Shown here in pieces: positions 23,984 through 31,437 of a DNA stretch of 64,000 nucleotides (its first letter is position 1; every line of letters begins with the position of its first letter). The DNA lies in contig NZ_JACCBF010000001.1 of NCBI RefSeq assembly GCF_013409625.1, positions 4,839,001-4,903,000 of the forward strand. The letters run 5' to 3'. The position numbers and the translations under genes were made by a program. The DNA comes from Nocardioides kongjuensis (GTDB lineage Bacteria > Actinomycetota > Actinomycetes > Propionibacteriales > Nocardioidaceae). The notes under the pieces were generated by a model. It had not been told where the DNA came from. It worked only from the letters and a program-made list of their open reading frames with translations, and made no database searches.

Positions 23984-25103
23984 GCGTCCCGACCCGGTCG
24001 CCGGCGTGCAGCGCGAGCATCCGGGCGACGGTGCGGTCCCAGCCGTACTGCTCGGCCCGCGCCCGGGCCGCGGTCCGACGGCGCGACTCGGGCAGCTCGA
24101 GCAGCCGCAGCACGGCATCGGCGAGCGCGTCGGGTGCAGGTGCACCCCAGGCGCCGCACGTCGCGTCGACCAGCTCCCGGGCGCCACCGCGGTCGGCGGT
24201 CACGACCGGGGTGCCGCAGGCGAGGGCCTCGAGGACGGTGAGGCCGAAGGTCTCGCCGGGGCACACGGACAGGGAGACGTCCGCGGCGGCGAGCCGGTCG
24301 CGCAGGGCGGCCCGGCCGCCGACGTACCCGTGGAAGTGGACGGGCGCGTCGCCGGCGATCTCCTCGAGCTCGCCGCGGTGCGGACCCTCGCCGTAGACGT
24401 CCAGGCGCAGCGGTGTCCCGCGCCGGTGCAGCTCGACCGCGGTCGCCACCGCCAGGTGCGGGGACTTCTCGCGCGAGAGCCGGCCGGCGTGCACGAGCCG
24501 CAGCTCGCCACCGGCCCGCACCCGACGAGCAGGGCCGGCAGTGGGCCGGAAGGTCGCGAGGTCGACGCCCAGCGGCACCCGCGACACCGGGCAGCCGGCG
24601 GCGTCGGCGACAGCGCGGAACTCACCCTCGGCGTACGCCGACGTCACGACCACGGTGTCGAAGCTGCGCACGATCAGCCGGTTCAGCAACCCGATCGAGA
24701 CCTTCGAGGTGGTCTCGAGGCCGGTGCGCATCGCGAACATGTCGCCCATCCGCTCGTGCGACAGCAGCACCGAGCGCACGCCGTTGCGCCGCGCCCACCA
24801 CGCCACCGGCAGCAGGGTGAGCTTGTCGCTCCACTCGACGCTGGTTGGCGCGAACCGCTCCAGCACGTCGGTGACCCGCCACGGCTCGACGATCAACCGG
24901 TACCCGCCACCCACACGCGGCGCCCGCACCTGCACCACGTCTCCCGACGACGTCGACCGGACGGCGTCGACCGGTCCCGGGATGACGAGGAGGCGCTCGG
25001 CTCCGGCGGCGACGTACCCCTGGCCGAGCTGCTCGATCGCAGTCCGCATGCCTCCCGAGGTCGCACCGACGAAGTTGGCCAGCTGGGCGATCCGCACGGG
25101 CAC
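23973..25103 (-). CDS. Family 4 glycosyltransferase
   Basis: 376 residues, GT-B fold. The N-terminal domain begins VRIAQLANFVGATSGGMRTAIEQL, with the glycine-rich acceptor loop. The donor domain has LRLVHAGRLSREKSPHLAV, VHFHGYVGGRAALRDRLAAADVSL and the classic SVCPGETFGLTVLEALACGTPVV, whose two Glu residues bind the nucleotide sugar. GDP-mannose is the usual donor in related actinobacterial enzymes (PimB/PimC/MgtA groups), which suits the MptB neighbour, but the donor is not provable here. It converges on mptB with an 11-bp overlap of the 3' ends and is divergent from the pirin gene. Confidence 0.85.
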   Translation of the reverse strand: MPVRIAQLANFVGATSGGMRTAIEQLGQGYVAAGAERLLVIPGPVDAVRSTSSGDVVQVRAPRVGGGYRLIVEPWRVTDVLERFAPTSVEWSDKLTLLPVAWWARRNGVRSVLLSHERMGDMFAMRTGLETTSKVSIGLLNRLIVRSFDTVVVTSAYAEGEFRAVADAAGCPVSRVPLGVDLATFRPTAGPARRVRAGGELRLVHAGRLSREKSPHLAVATAVELHRRGTPLRLDVYGEGPHRGELEEIAGDAPVHFHGYVGGRAALRDRLAAADVSLSVCPGETFGLTVLEALACGTPVVTADRGGARELVDATCGAWGAPAPDALADAVLRLLELPESRRRTAARARAEQYGWDRTVARMLALHAGDRVGTLSA

Positions 25104-25168
25104 ACCATCCCCGCAACGGATGAACCCGGCCCCACGGCCCGGTTGACGGGCGGGGAAAGATTGAGTCC

Positions 25169-26167
25169 ATGAGCAACCCGGAAGCCAAGCCCGACGAGGT
25201 GATCTGCGAGGGCCGGCAAGCCGCCGGCGTCGAGCTGATGGAGCCGCGTGAGGTGCCCCTGGGCGGGCCCCGGGCGATGCCGGTACGACGCACGCTGCCG
25301 CAGCGGCATCGCTCGCTGATCGGCGCCTGGTGCTTCCTCGACCACTACGGCCCCGACCTGGTCAGCGAGAGCGGCGGCATGGAGGTCGCTCCGCACCCGC
25401 ACACCGGCCTGCAGACGGTGAGCTGGCTGTTCACCGGCGAGATCGAGCACCGCGACAGCGCCGGGAACGTCGCGATGGTGCGCCCCCAGGAGGTCAACCT
25501 GATGACCGCCGGGCGCGGGATCAGCCACTCCGAGGTCTCGACCCCGGGGACCACGGTGCTGCACGGCGCCCAGCTCTGGGTGGCGCTCCCCGACGCCGAC
25601 CGCGACACCGATCCCGGCTTCCAGCACTACGCCCCGGCCGAGGTCGCCGGCGAGGGCTGGCGCGCCCACGTCTTCCTCGGCTCCCTGCTCGGCGACACCT
25701 CGCCCGTCACGACCTTCACCCCGCTGCTCGGTGCCGAGCTGGTGCTCGACCCGGGTACGACGCTGCGCACGCCGGTCGACCCGGAGTTCGAGCTCGGCGT
25801 GCTCGTCGACCTCGGGTCGGTGTCGGTGGGTGGCGTGGACGCGAAGGTCGCGGACCTCGCCTTCGTCCCGCCCGGCGGCGACGAGCTGGTCCTGGTCGCC
25901 GGCGACGAGGGCGCACGCCTGCTCGTGCTAGGCGGCCCGCCGTTCGGCGAGTCCATCGTGATGTGGTGGAACTTCGTGGGCCGCACCCACGAGGAGGTCG
26001 TCGAGTACCGCGCCGCCTGGCAGCGGCAGATCACCGGCCCCGACGGCAATGTCGTGCCCGACAGCCGGCAGGTCGCACCCGGCCGCTTCGGCGTCGTACC
26101 CGACCAGCCGCTGCGCCCGATCCCCGCACCCGGGCTGCCCAACGCCCGGCTCAAGGAACGCCGGTGA
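25169..26167 (+). CDS. Pirin-family protein
   Basis: 332 residues, bicupin. The N-terminal cupin carries the metal ligands of pirins: PHPHTGLQTVSWLFTGEIEHRD gives the HxH pair and later His/Glu region, and NLMTAGRGISHSEVS the remaining His and Glu. The C-terminal cupin retains LVLGGPPFGESIVMWWNFVGR, which is diagnostic. Pirins bind Fe or other metals and some act as quercetin dioxygenases or regulators. Its stop overlaps the LrgA gene by four bases (GTGA), so it heads an operon with lrgA, lrgB and a lipoprotein. Confidence 0.88.
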   Translation: MSNPEAKPDEVICEGRQAAGVELMEPREVPLGGPRAMPVRRTLPQRHRSLIGAWCFLDHYGPDLVSESGGMEVAPHPHTGLQTVSWLFTGEIEHRDSAGNVAMVRPQEVNLMTAGRGISHSEVSTPGTTVLHGAQLWVALPDADRDTDPGFQHYAPAEVAGEGWRAHVFLGSLLGDTSPVTTFTPLLGAELVLDPGTTLRTPVDPEFELGVLVDLGSVSVGGVDAKVADLAFVPPGGDELVLVAGDEGARLLVLGGPPFGESIVMWWNFVGRTHEEVVEYRAAWQRQITGPDGNVVPDSRQVAPGRFGVVPDQPLRPIPAPGLPNARLKERR

Positions 26168-26559
26168 TCGCAGGCCTCACCTGGCTGCTCGCGTTCCAGG
26201 TGCTCGGGGAGGTGGTCGTGCGCGTCCTCGACGTCACGGTGCCCGGGCCGGTCGCCGGGATGCTGCTGCTCTTCGTGTTCCTGCGTCTGCGCAGGTACGG
26301 CGACGACGGCTCGATCGTGCGGGCCGGCACCGCGCTGCTGCGGCACCTGCAGCTCTTCTTCGTCCCCGCGGGCGTCGGCATCGTCGTCTACCTCGCGGTG
26401 CTGCGCGACCACGCGCTGCCGATCGCGGCCGCGGTCCTGGGCTCCTGGCTGATCGGGCTGGTGGTCGTCGGGTGGACGGCTGTCGGCCTGGAGCGGCTGC
26501 TCGGCAAGCCGCGCGACGACCTCGGCGCCGGCCCGCACGGTGCGGGGGAGGCCGCGTGA
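26164..26559 (+). CDS. lrgA: LrgA/CidA-like holin-type membrane protein
   Basis: 131 residues from GTG 26164, which overlaps the pirin stop. Four helices: LTWLLAFQVLGEVVVRVLDV, PGPVAGMLLLFVFLRLR (with the typical PGPV-GM motif), FFVPAGVGIVVYLAVLR (with FFVPAGVG, a family signature) and AAAVLGSWLIGLVVVGW. LrgA/CidA proteins work with LrgB/CidB and have been linked to murein hydrolase control or small-acid transport. The start of lrgB overlaps its stop. Confidence 0.85.
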   Translation: MIAGLTWLLAFQVLGEVVVRVLDVTVPGPVAGMLLLFVFLRLRRYGDDGSIVRAGTALLRHLQLFFVPAGVGIVVYLAVLRDHALPIAAAVLGSWLIGLVVVGWTAVGLERLLGKPRDDLGAGPHGAGEAA

Positions 26560-27263
26560 GGGACGACCTGCTCGACCTCGCCCGCTCACCGCTGGCGCTG
26601 CTCCTGGTCACCCTGGTCGGCTACCAGGCCGGCCGCTGGCTGCAGGCCCGCACCGGCGGTCACGCCCTCGCCCAGCCGGTGCTCCCGGCGATCGGTGCCG
26701 CGGCGCTGGCGATCACCGTCCTCGACGTCGACTACGCCGACTACCGCAGCGCTACCGAGCTGATCGCGTTCTGGCTCGGTCCGGCGACGGTGGCCCTCGC
26801 CATCCCGCTGCACCGGCAGGCCGACCGGCTCAAGGGCTTCGTCGTCCCCCTGCTCGTGGCGATCGTCGCCGGCGCGGTGACCTCGATCGTCACCGCCGTG
26901 CTGATCGCCCGTGCGCTCGGCGCCGACGAGGTGCTCGAGAAGACCCTCGCCACCAAGGCTGCGACGACACCGGTCGCCATCGCGCTGACCCAGAGTCTCG
27001 GCGGCATCCCGCCGCTGGCGGCCGTGTTCGCGATCGGCATCGGCATCGTCAGCGCGGTGATCGCGCCGGCGACGCTGAACCTGCTGCGCATCCGCGACCG
27101 GCGTGCCCGCGGGCTCGCCGTCGGCGCGGTCTCCCACGGGATCGGCGCCTCCCGGATGCTGCGCGAGGACGAGACCGAGGGTGCCTTCGCGGGCCTCGGC
27201 ATGGGGCTCTCGGCGCTGGCGATCAGCCTGCTCGTCCCGCTCCTGGCGCTGGTCCTGTTCTGA
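26556..27263 (+). CDS. lrgB: LrgB/CidB-like membrane protein
   Basis: 235 residues from GTG 26556 overlapping the lrgA stop. It has about seven helices and the family hallmarks KTLATKAATTPVAIALTQSLGG, AVFAIGIGIVSAVIAPATLNLL and AVSHGIGASRMLREDETEGAFAGLGMGL (as consecutive blocks), the last being the signature of the LrgB/YohK family. It forms a pair with LrgA in the membrane and would modulate autolysis or transport of small carboxylates. The lipoprotein gene starts within its stop codon. Confidence 0.88.
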   Translation: MRDDLLDLARSPLALLLVTLVGYQAGRWLQARTGGHALAQPVLPAIGAAALAITVLDVDYADYRSATELIAFWLGPATVALAIPLHRQADRLKGFVVPLLVAIVAGAVTSIVTAVLIARALGADEVLEKTLATKAATTPVAIALTQSLGGIPPLAAVFAIGIGIVSAVIAPATLNLLRIRDRRARGLAVGAVSHGIGASRMLREDETEGAFAGLGMGLSALAISLLVPLLALVLF

Positions 27264-28318
27264 TGCGCCGGGCCGGGACGCTGGCGGTCGGCGTGCTCCT
27301 CACCCTGCTCGCCGGCTGCGGCACGACACCGGGCCCCGGTCACGTCGCCGCCACGGACCTCGAGGATCTGCCCGGGGTGCGGGAGGCGGCGCTGAAGCGG
27401 GTGGCGCTCGACACCGACTACTACGGCTACCACGGCGTCGTCGACATGGACCGTGACGCCACCGCCGACCAGGTCGCGGCGGTGCTCGACGAGCTGGCGC
27501 GGTGGAAGCGGAGCCTGGCCCCGGAGTACGACGAGGTGACGACCGCGGTCCTCCTGGGCGCCGGCACCACCGATCTGTACGACGCCGCCTGGCTCGACGG
27601 CAGCGCCGCCGGGATCGGCCGGCTCCGCGACCACGCCGGCAACCGGGCCGACGCCGACCTGCTGGTGCGTGCGACCGCCGCGCTCGGCCTGCCGGTCACG
27701 ATCCAGGAGGGCGAGTGGGACGTCGTGACGCCCACGCCGCGGGAGACCGCCGCCGTCATCGCCACCCACGCCGACCTGGCCGGGGTGCCGGACCTGGTCG
27801 TCCGCCCCGCCTTCCCGCCGCCCGACACGGACTGGTGGGACGGCTCCGGCTCGCTCGGTGCCTCACCGCGGCTGACGCCCGACCTGCTGACGGCCTACGA
27901 CCGGGTCGTCGACAGCACCCACCTGCTCACCGAGGGCGAGGCCGCCGTTCGGTTCGTCGGCAACCCCAGCCGGCTCATGCTGGGGGAGGAGGTCGACGAG
28001 GCCGGCCACGTGGTCGAGCCACCCGTGGGGACCGTCCAGGTCCAGGTCGACGTCCGCCTCCCCGGCGGCGCCGGACCGCGCACCCGGCAGCCACGCCTCG
28101 TCGACGACCCGCTGTGGCCGATGGTCCGTGCCCAGCTCGACCTGCTGCGCGAGCAGCCCGCCGGCTCGCAGCTGTGGATCTGGCTGCAGTTCACCCGCCC
28201 CGGCGGGATCCCCTACGACGCGGGCCGCAGCCTGGTCGAGGTCACCCGCGGCGAGGACGTCCCGAAGACCGCCCGGACCCCGTGGAACCTGGAGGCCTCG
28301 GCGTACCTGAACAGGTGA
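27263..28318 (+). CDS. Lipoprotein of unknown function
   Basis: 351 residues from ATG 27263. The signal peptide ends in LLAGC with Cys19, so it is a lipoprotein. The mature chain has no motif I recognise with confidence; visible features are YYGYHGVVDMDRDATADQVA, which resembles BON-like or mechanosensory modules, and LWIWLQFTRPGGIPYDAGRS near the end. Several segments are Asp/Glu-rich and there are no further helices. It is the last gene of the pirin-lrgA-lrgB operon by overlapping start and stop, which suggests an envelope role alongside the LrgAB pair. Confidence 0.75.
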   Translation: MRRAGTLAVGVLLTLLAGCGTTPGPGHVAATDLEDLPGVREAALKRVALDTDYYGYHGVVDMDRDATADQVAAVLDELARWKRSLAPEYDEVTTAVLLGAGTTDLYDAAWLDGSAAGIGRLRDHAGNRADADLLVRATAALGLPVTIQEGEWDVVTPTPRETAAVIATHADLAGVPDLVVRPAFPPPDTDWWDGSGSLGASPRLTPDLLTAYDRVVDSTHLLTEGEAAVRFVGNPSRLMLGEEVDEAGHVVEPPVGTVQVQVDVRLPGGAGPRTRQPRLVDDPLWPMVRAQLDLLREQPAGSQLWIWLQFTRPGGIPYDAGRSLVEVTRGEDVPKTARTPWNLEASAYLNR

Positions 28319-28374
28319 GGGACTTACGACCGTGGTCGGACGTGGCGGGCCCGACGAGGCGCTAGGTTCCCTGC

Positions 28375-29772
28375 ATGCGCGTGCACGCCTTCACCGACGA
28401 CGCCCTCGCCGACCTCGACGCGGTCGGCCTCGCCGAGCACCTCGCCGCCGGGAAGGTCTCCGCTGCGGAGGCCACCGGGGCCGCGATCGCCCGGATCGAG
28501 GCGGTGAACGGCGAGCTCAACGCGATGGCGTACGCCGCCTACGACCGTGCCCGCAGCGACGCCCGGAACCCGCGTCCGGGCTTCCTGTCGGGCGTGCCCA
28601 CGCTGGTCAAGGACAACGTCGACGTCGCCGGCATGCCGACCCGCTCGGGCACCGACGCCTGGGAGCCGCGGCCGGCCAGGCGCAACGGCGACTTCGCTGA
28701 CATGTACCTGGCCACCGGCCTGGTGCCGCTCGGCAAGAGCCAGCTCTCGGAGTACGGCTTCAGCGCCTCCGCCGAGCACCCGCGCCTGGGCGCCGTCCGC
28801 ACCCCCTGGGACACCGAGCGCACGGCCGGCGCCTCCAGCTCCGGCTCGGCGGCGCTGGTGGCCGCGGGCGCCGTACCGCTCGCGCACGCCAACGACGGCG
28901 GGGGCTCGATCCGGATCCCGGCGGCGGTCAACGGCCTGGTCGGGCTCAAGCCCACCCGCGGCCGGCTGGCCCAGGACAAGATGTTCCGCGACATGCCGAT
29001 CCGGATCATCTCCGACGGCGTCGTGACCCGTTCCGTGCGCGACACGGCCGCGTTCTACCGCGAGGCCGAGCGGCACTACCGCAACCTGCACCTGCCGCCG
29101 ATCGGCGACCTGACCCGCCCGATCAAGCGCCGGCTGCGGATCGCGCTCAACACCAGCGGGGTGGGCCGCAGCGCCGACGCCGAGACCCGCGCGCTGACCG
29201 AGCAGACCGCGAGCCTGCTCGAGGGGCTGGGGCACACGGTGACCGAGACCGACGCACCGGTCGCGCCGAGCTTCGTCGACGACTTCCTGCTCTACTGGGC
29301 GCTGCTCGCCCAGGTCATGCTCACCACCGGCCGCCCGTTCCACGGCCGCACCTGGGACGCCTCGAAGCACGACAACCTCACCCTCGGCCTGGCCCGCCAC
29401 GCGCGCCGCAACCTGCACAAGGTGCCCGGCGCGATCACCCGGCTCAAGCGGGCCAACGCCCAGGCCGAGCTCTACTACGACAAGTACGACGTCGCGCTCA
29501 CGCCCACCCTCGCCACGGCCACGCCCAAGGTCGGCCACCTCGACCCGACCCAGGACTACGCGACGATCATCGACAAGCTGCTGGACTGGGTGGCCTTCAC
29601 GCCGTGGCAGAACGTCACCGGTGCACCGGCCATCTCGCTGCCCCTCGCGACCACCGCCGCAGGCCTGCCCCAGGGGATGATGCTGGGGGCGGCGCCGGGC
29701 CAGGAAGCGGTGCTCATCGAGCTCGCCTACGAGCTCGAGCAGGCGCGACCGTTTGCCCGCATCCAGGGCTGA
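28375..29772 (+). CDS. Amidase-signature family hydrolase
   Basis: 465 residues. The Ser-cisSer-Lys triad can be placed: Lys79 in TLVKDNVDVAG, the Ser cluster 154-156 in TAGASSSGSAALVAAG, and the nucleophile Ser178 in NDGGGSIRIPA. The fold hydrolyses amide bonds of varied substrates; GatA is excluded by the absence of its partners nearby and by the shorter C-terminus. ATG 28375 has TAGGTT six bases upstream and no Shine-Dalgarno, so initiation is likely leaderless. A strong hairpin follows the stop. Confidence 0.87.
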   Translation: MRVHAFTDDALADLDAVGLAEHLAAGKVSAAEATGAAIARIEAVNGELNAMAYAAYDRARSDARNPRPGFLSGVPTLVKDNVDVAGMPTRSGTDAWEPRPARRNGDFADMYLATGLVPLGKSQLSEYGFSASAEHPRLGAVRTPWDTERTAGASSSGSAALVAAGAVPLAHANDGGGSIRIPAAVNGLVGLKPTRGRLAQDKMFRDMPIRIISDGVVTRSVRDTAAFYREAERHYRNLHLPPIGDLTRPIKRRLRIALNTSGVGRSADAETRALTEQTASLLEGLGHTVTETDAPVAPSFVDDFLLYWALLAQVMLTTGRPFHGRTWDASKHDNLTLGLARHARRNLHKVPGAITRLKRANAQAELYYDKYDVALTPTLATATPKVGHLDPTQDYATIIDKLLDWVAFTPWQNVTGAPAISLPLATTAAGLPQGMMLGAAPGQEAVLIELAYELEQARPFARIQG

Positions 29773-29783
29773 AAAGCGGAAAT

Positions 29784-29812
29784 GCGGCCCCGATTTCTGC
29801 CCTCGGGGCCGC
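29784..29812 (+). terminator. Terminator hairpin after the amidase gene
   Basis: GCGGCCCCGA pairs perfectly with TCGGGGCCGC around a nine-base loop, 12 bp past the amidase stop. It has no long U-run, as is common in actinobacteria, and separates the amidase from the tRNA genes. Confidence 0.75.
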
Positions 29813-29834
29813 GCGTGTACAGTTCTGCGTCGTT

Positions 29835-29907
29835 GCCCCTTTAGCTCAGTCGGCAGAGCGTCTCCATGGTAAGGAGAAGGTCTACGGTTCGATTCCGTAA
29901 AGGGGCT
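29835..29907 (+). tRNA. tRNA-Thr (anticodon GGT)
   Basis: A 73-base cloverleaf with acceptor GCCCCTT pairing AAGGGGC, a TAGCTCAG D-arm start, an anticodon stem TCTCC/GGAGA with loop ATGGTAA (anticodon GGT), a T-loop GGTTCGATTCC and discriminator T. CCA is not encoded. A TACAGT hexamer 11 bases upstream may be its -10 element. Confidence 0.93.
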
Positions 29908-29957
29908 CTGAGATGGGGCGCCACCCGCGGGAGACGCGGAGGGCGCCCTCCTCACGT

Positions 29958-30031
29958 GGCGGGATAGCTCAGACGGTTAGAGCGCACGACTCATAATCGT
30001 GAGGTCACGGGTTCGATCCCCGTTCCCGCTA
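29958..30031 (+). tRNA. tRNA-Met (anticodon CAT, elongator type)
   Basis: A 74-base cloverleaf with acceptor GGCGGGA pairing TCCCGCT (one G-U), anticodon loop CTCATAA giving CAT, T-loop GGTTCGATCCC and discriminator A. The elongator form is supported by the paired first acceptor position, since initiators have an unpaired C1-A72. CC of a partial CCA follows. Confidence 0.93.
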
Positions 30032-30073
30032 CCGAGACACCCGGCACCACCACCAGCAACTGAAGGACTTCCT

Positions 30074-30244
30074 GTGGCCAGCAAGAGCAGCGACGTTCGC
30101 CCCAAGATCACGCTCGCGTGCGTGGACTGCAAGGAGCGCAACTACATCACGAAGAAGAACCGCCGGAACGACCCCGACCGCATCGAGCTGTCGAAGTTCT
30201 GCCCGCGGTGCCGCAAGCACACCGCGCACCGCGAGACCCGCTGA
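30074..30244 (+). CDS. rpmG: 50S ribosomal protein L33, zinc-binding type
   Basis: 56 residues from GTG 30074, with GAAGGA upstream. The two CxxC pairs (CVDC and CPRC) are the zinc ribbon of the C+ form of L33; the block [20 protein letters not shown] is typical. It is part of the large subunit near the E site. In mycobacteria rpmG lies directly before hadA-hadB; here an insertion sequence and a lipoprotein gene separate them. It follows two tRNA genes and ends at a strong terminator. Confidence 0.95.
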   Translation: MASKSSDVRPKITLACVDCKERNYITKKNRRNDPDRIELSKFCPRCRKHTAHRETR

Positions 30245-30265
30245 CCCAGCGGTTCACACGCTTCC

Positions 30266-30302
30266 CGAAGGTCCGCCTCCCCGCTGGGGAGGTGGACCTT
30301 CG
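30266..30302 (+). terminator. Terminator of rpmG
   Basis: CGAAGGTCC and CCTCCCC pair with GGGGAGG and GGACCTTCG around GCT (one unpaired base on each side), giving a 16-bp stem 21 bp after the stop, followed by TCGTTCT. Confidence 0.85.
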
Positions 30303-30316
30303 TCGTTCTCCGACCG

Positions 30317-31330
30317 CTAGGTGTTCTGACCGGGCAGGTTGGGCACGCGGTCGATGGGTGACTTGCCTTTGAGGCTGGTGTGGCCGCGGTGGTGATTGTA
30401 GTGATGCAGCCACTCTGGATAGGTCGCCGCGCGGTCGGCCTCTGAGGTGTAGGGGTGGGCGTAGGCCCATTCCTCGAGCAGGGTCCGGTTGAACCGCTCG
30501 ACCTTGCCGTTGGTTTGCGGTCGGTAGGGGCGGGTGCGGCGGTGCTTGGTCTGTTTGCCGAGGGCTTTTGCCCACAGGCGTGAGCGGTAGCAGGGCCCGT
30601 TGTCGGTGAGCACGGCCTTGACTGTGATGCCGTGCGCGGCGAAGAACACCGTGGCACGTTTCCAGAACGCTGCTGCGGTCTCCTTGCGCTCGTCGGTGAG
30701 GATCTCGGAGTAGGCCAGCCGGGAGTGGTCGTCCACGGCGTGGTGCAGGTAGGCGTAGCCACGCGAGGGCGATGCACCGGCGCGGGCTGCGCGATCACGC
30801 GCCGCGCCGGCGCGTTGGTCTTGTGCCGAGCCGCGGCCGTGGGCGCGCCATCCACCGCCGTTGGGGATCCGGCCGAGCTTCTTGATGTCGACGTGGACCA
30901 GGTCACCGGGCGCAGGGTGTTCGTAGCGGTTCTTGTCGCGTGAGGAGGTCTTGATCCGGGTGCCGGTGGCCGGGTCGGTCCACTTCAACCGTGGGCAGCC
31001 GTAGCGGCGCAGGACCTGACCGACGGTCGATGGGTTGAGGCCGAGGTGGTACGCGATCCGGGCCGGTCCCCAGCGTCGGGTCACCCGCAGGTTCACGATC
31101 CGACGCTCGGTGCGCTGGGGTAGCCGGTTCGGATTGTGGTGCGGGCGGGAGGAGCGGTCGACCATCCCGGCCTTGCCGGACTCGCGGTAGCGGCTGGCCC
31201 ACCGCCGGGCGGTCGTGATGCTCACCGAGAACCGTTCGGCAGCTCGGGCATGGGACCAGCGCTTGTCGACGATGAGCTTGGCGAGACGCAGGCGTCCCGC
31301 TGGAGTGAGGGTGGCGTTAGCGTGGGTCAT
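30317..31330 (-). CDS. IS481-family transposase
   Basis: 337 residues from ATG 31330, with GGAGG five bases upstream. The N-terminal helix-turn-helix region (RAAERFSVSITTARRWASRY) binds the ends. The rve-type DDE core has LVHVDIKKLG (first Asp), AVLTDNGPCY (second Asp) and NGKVERFNRTL (Glu). The linker SAQDQRAGAARDRAARAG is low-complexity, as in related copies. The frame is uninterrupted, so it is probably active. A 17-bp hairpin in front of the gene can cover the ribosome-binding site. It ends 5 bp outside the left inverted repeat, so the stop codon comes from the target duplication. Confidence 0.93.
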   Translation of the reverse strand: MTHANATLTPAGRLRLAKLIVDKRWSHARAAERFSVSITTARRWASRYRESGKAGMVDRSSRPHHNPNRLPQRTERRIVNLRVTRRWGPARIAYHLGLNPSTVGQVLRRYGCPRLKWTDPATGTRIKTSSRDKNRYEHPAPGDLVHVDIKKLGRIPNGGGWRAHGRGSAQDQRAGAARDRAARAGASPSRGYAYLHHAVDDHSRLAYSEILTDERKETAAAFWKRATVFFAAHGITVKAVLTDNGPCYRSRLWAKALGKQTKHRRTRPYRPQTNGKVERFNRTLLEEWAYAHPYTSEADRAATYPEWLHHYNHHRGHTSLKGKSPIDRVPNLPGQNT

Positions 31331-31389
31331 GAAGACCTCCGTGGTGAGTGTGGGTGCGTGGTAGCTCCACACCTCACCCGGAGGTCTTC
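31331..31389 (-). promoter_or_regulatory. Stem-loop that can sequester the transposase ribosome-binding site
   Basis: In the transposase mRNA, GAAGACCTCCGGGTGAG (complement of 31373-31389) pairs with CTCACCACGGAGGTCTTC (complement of 31331-31348) with a single bulge, ending directly before the ATG and burying GGAGG. Transcripts that start outside the element contain both arms and would be poorly translated; a promoter inside the 24-base loop would escape. Confidence 0.65.
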
Positions 31390-31437
31390 GTCATGGTCCA
31401 GCCGACCCGCCGTACCTAACGTCCGTGGTCAGAACAG

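Noticed and set aside
21398..24187. A very long minus-strand upstream extension of the deazaflavin-reductase frame
   Set aside because: The extension crosses mptB and the membrane gene and is low-complexity; the true start is ATG 21397.
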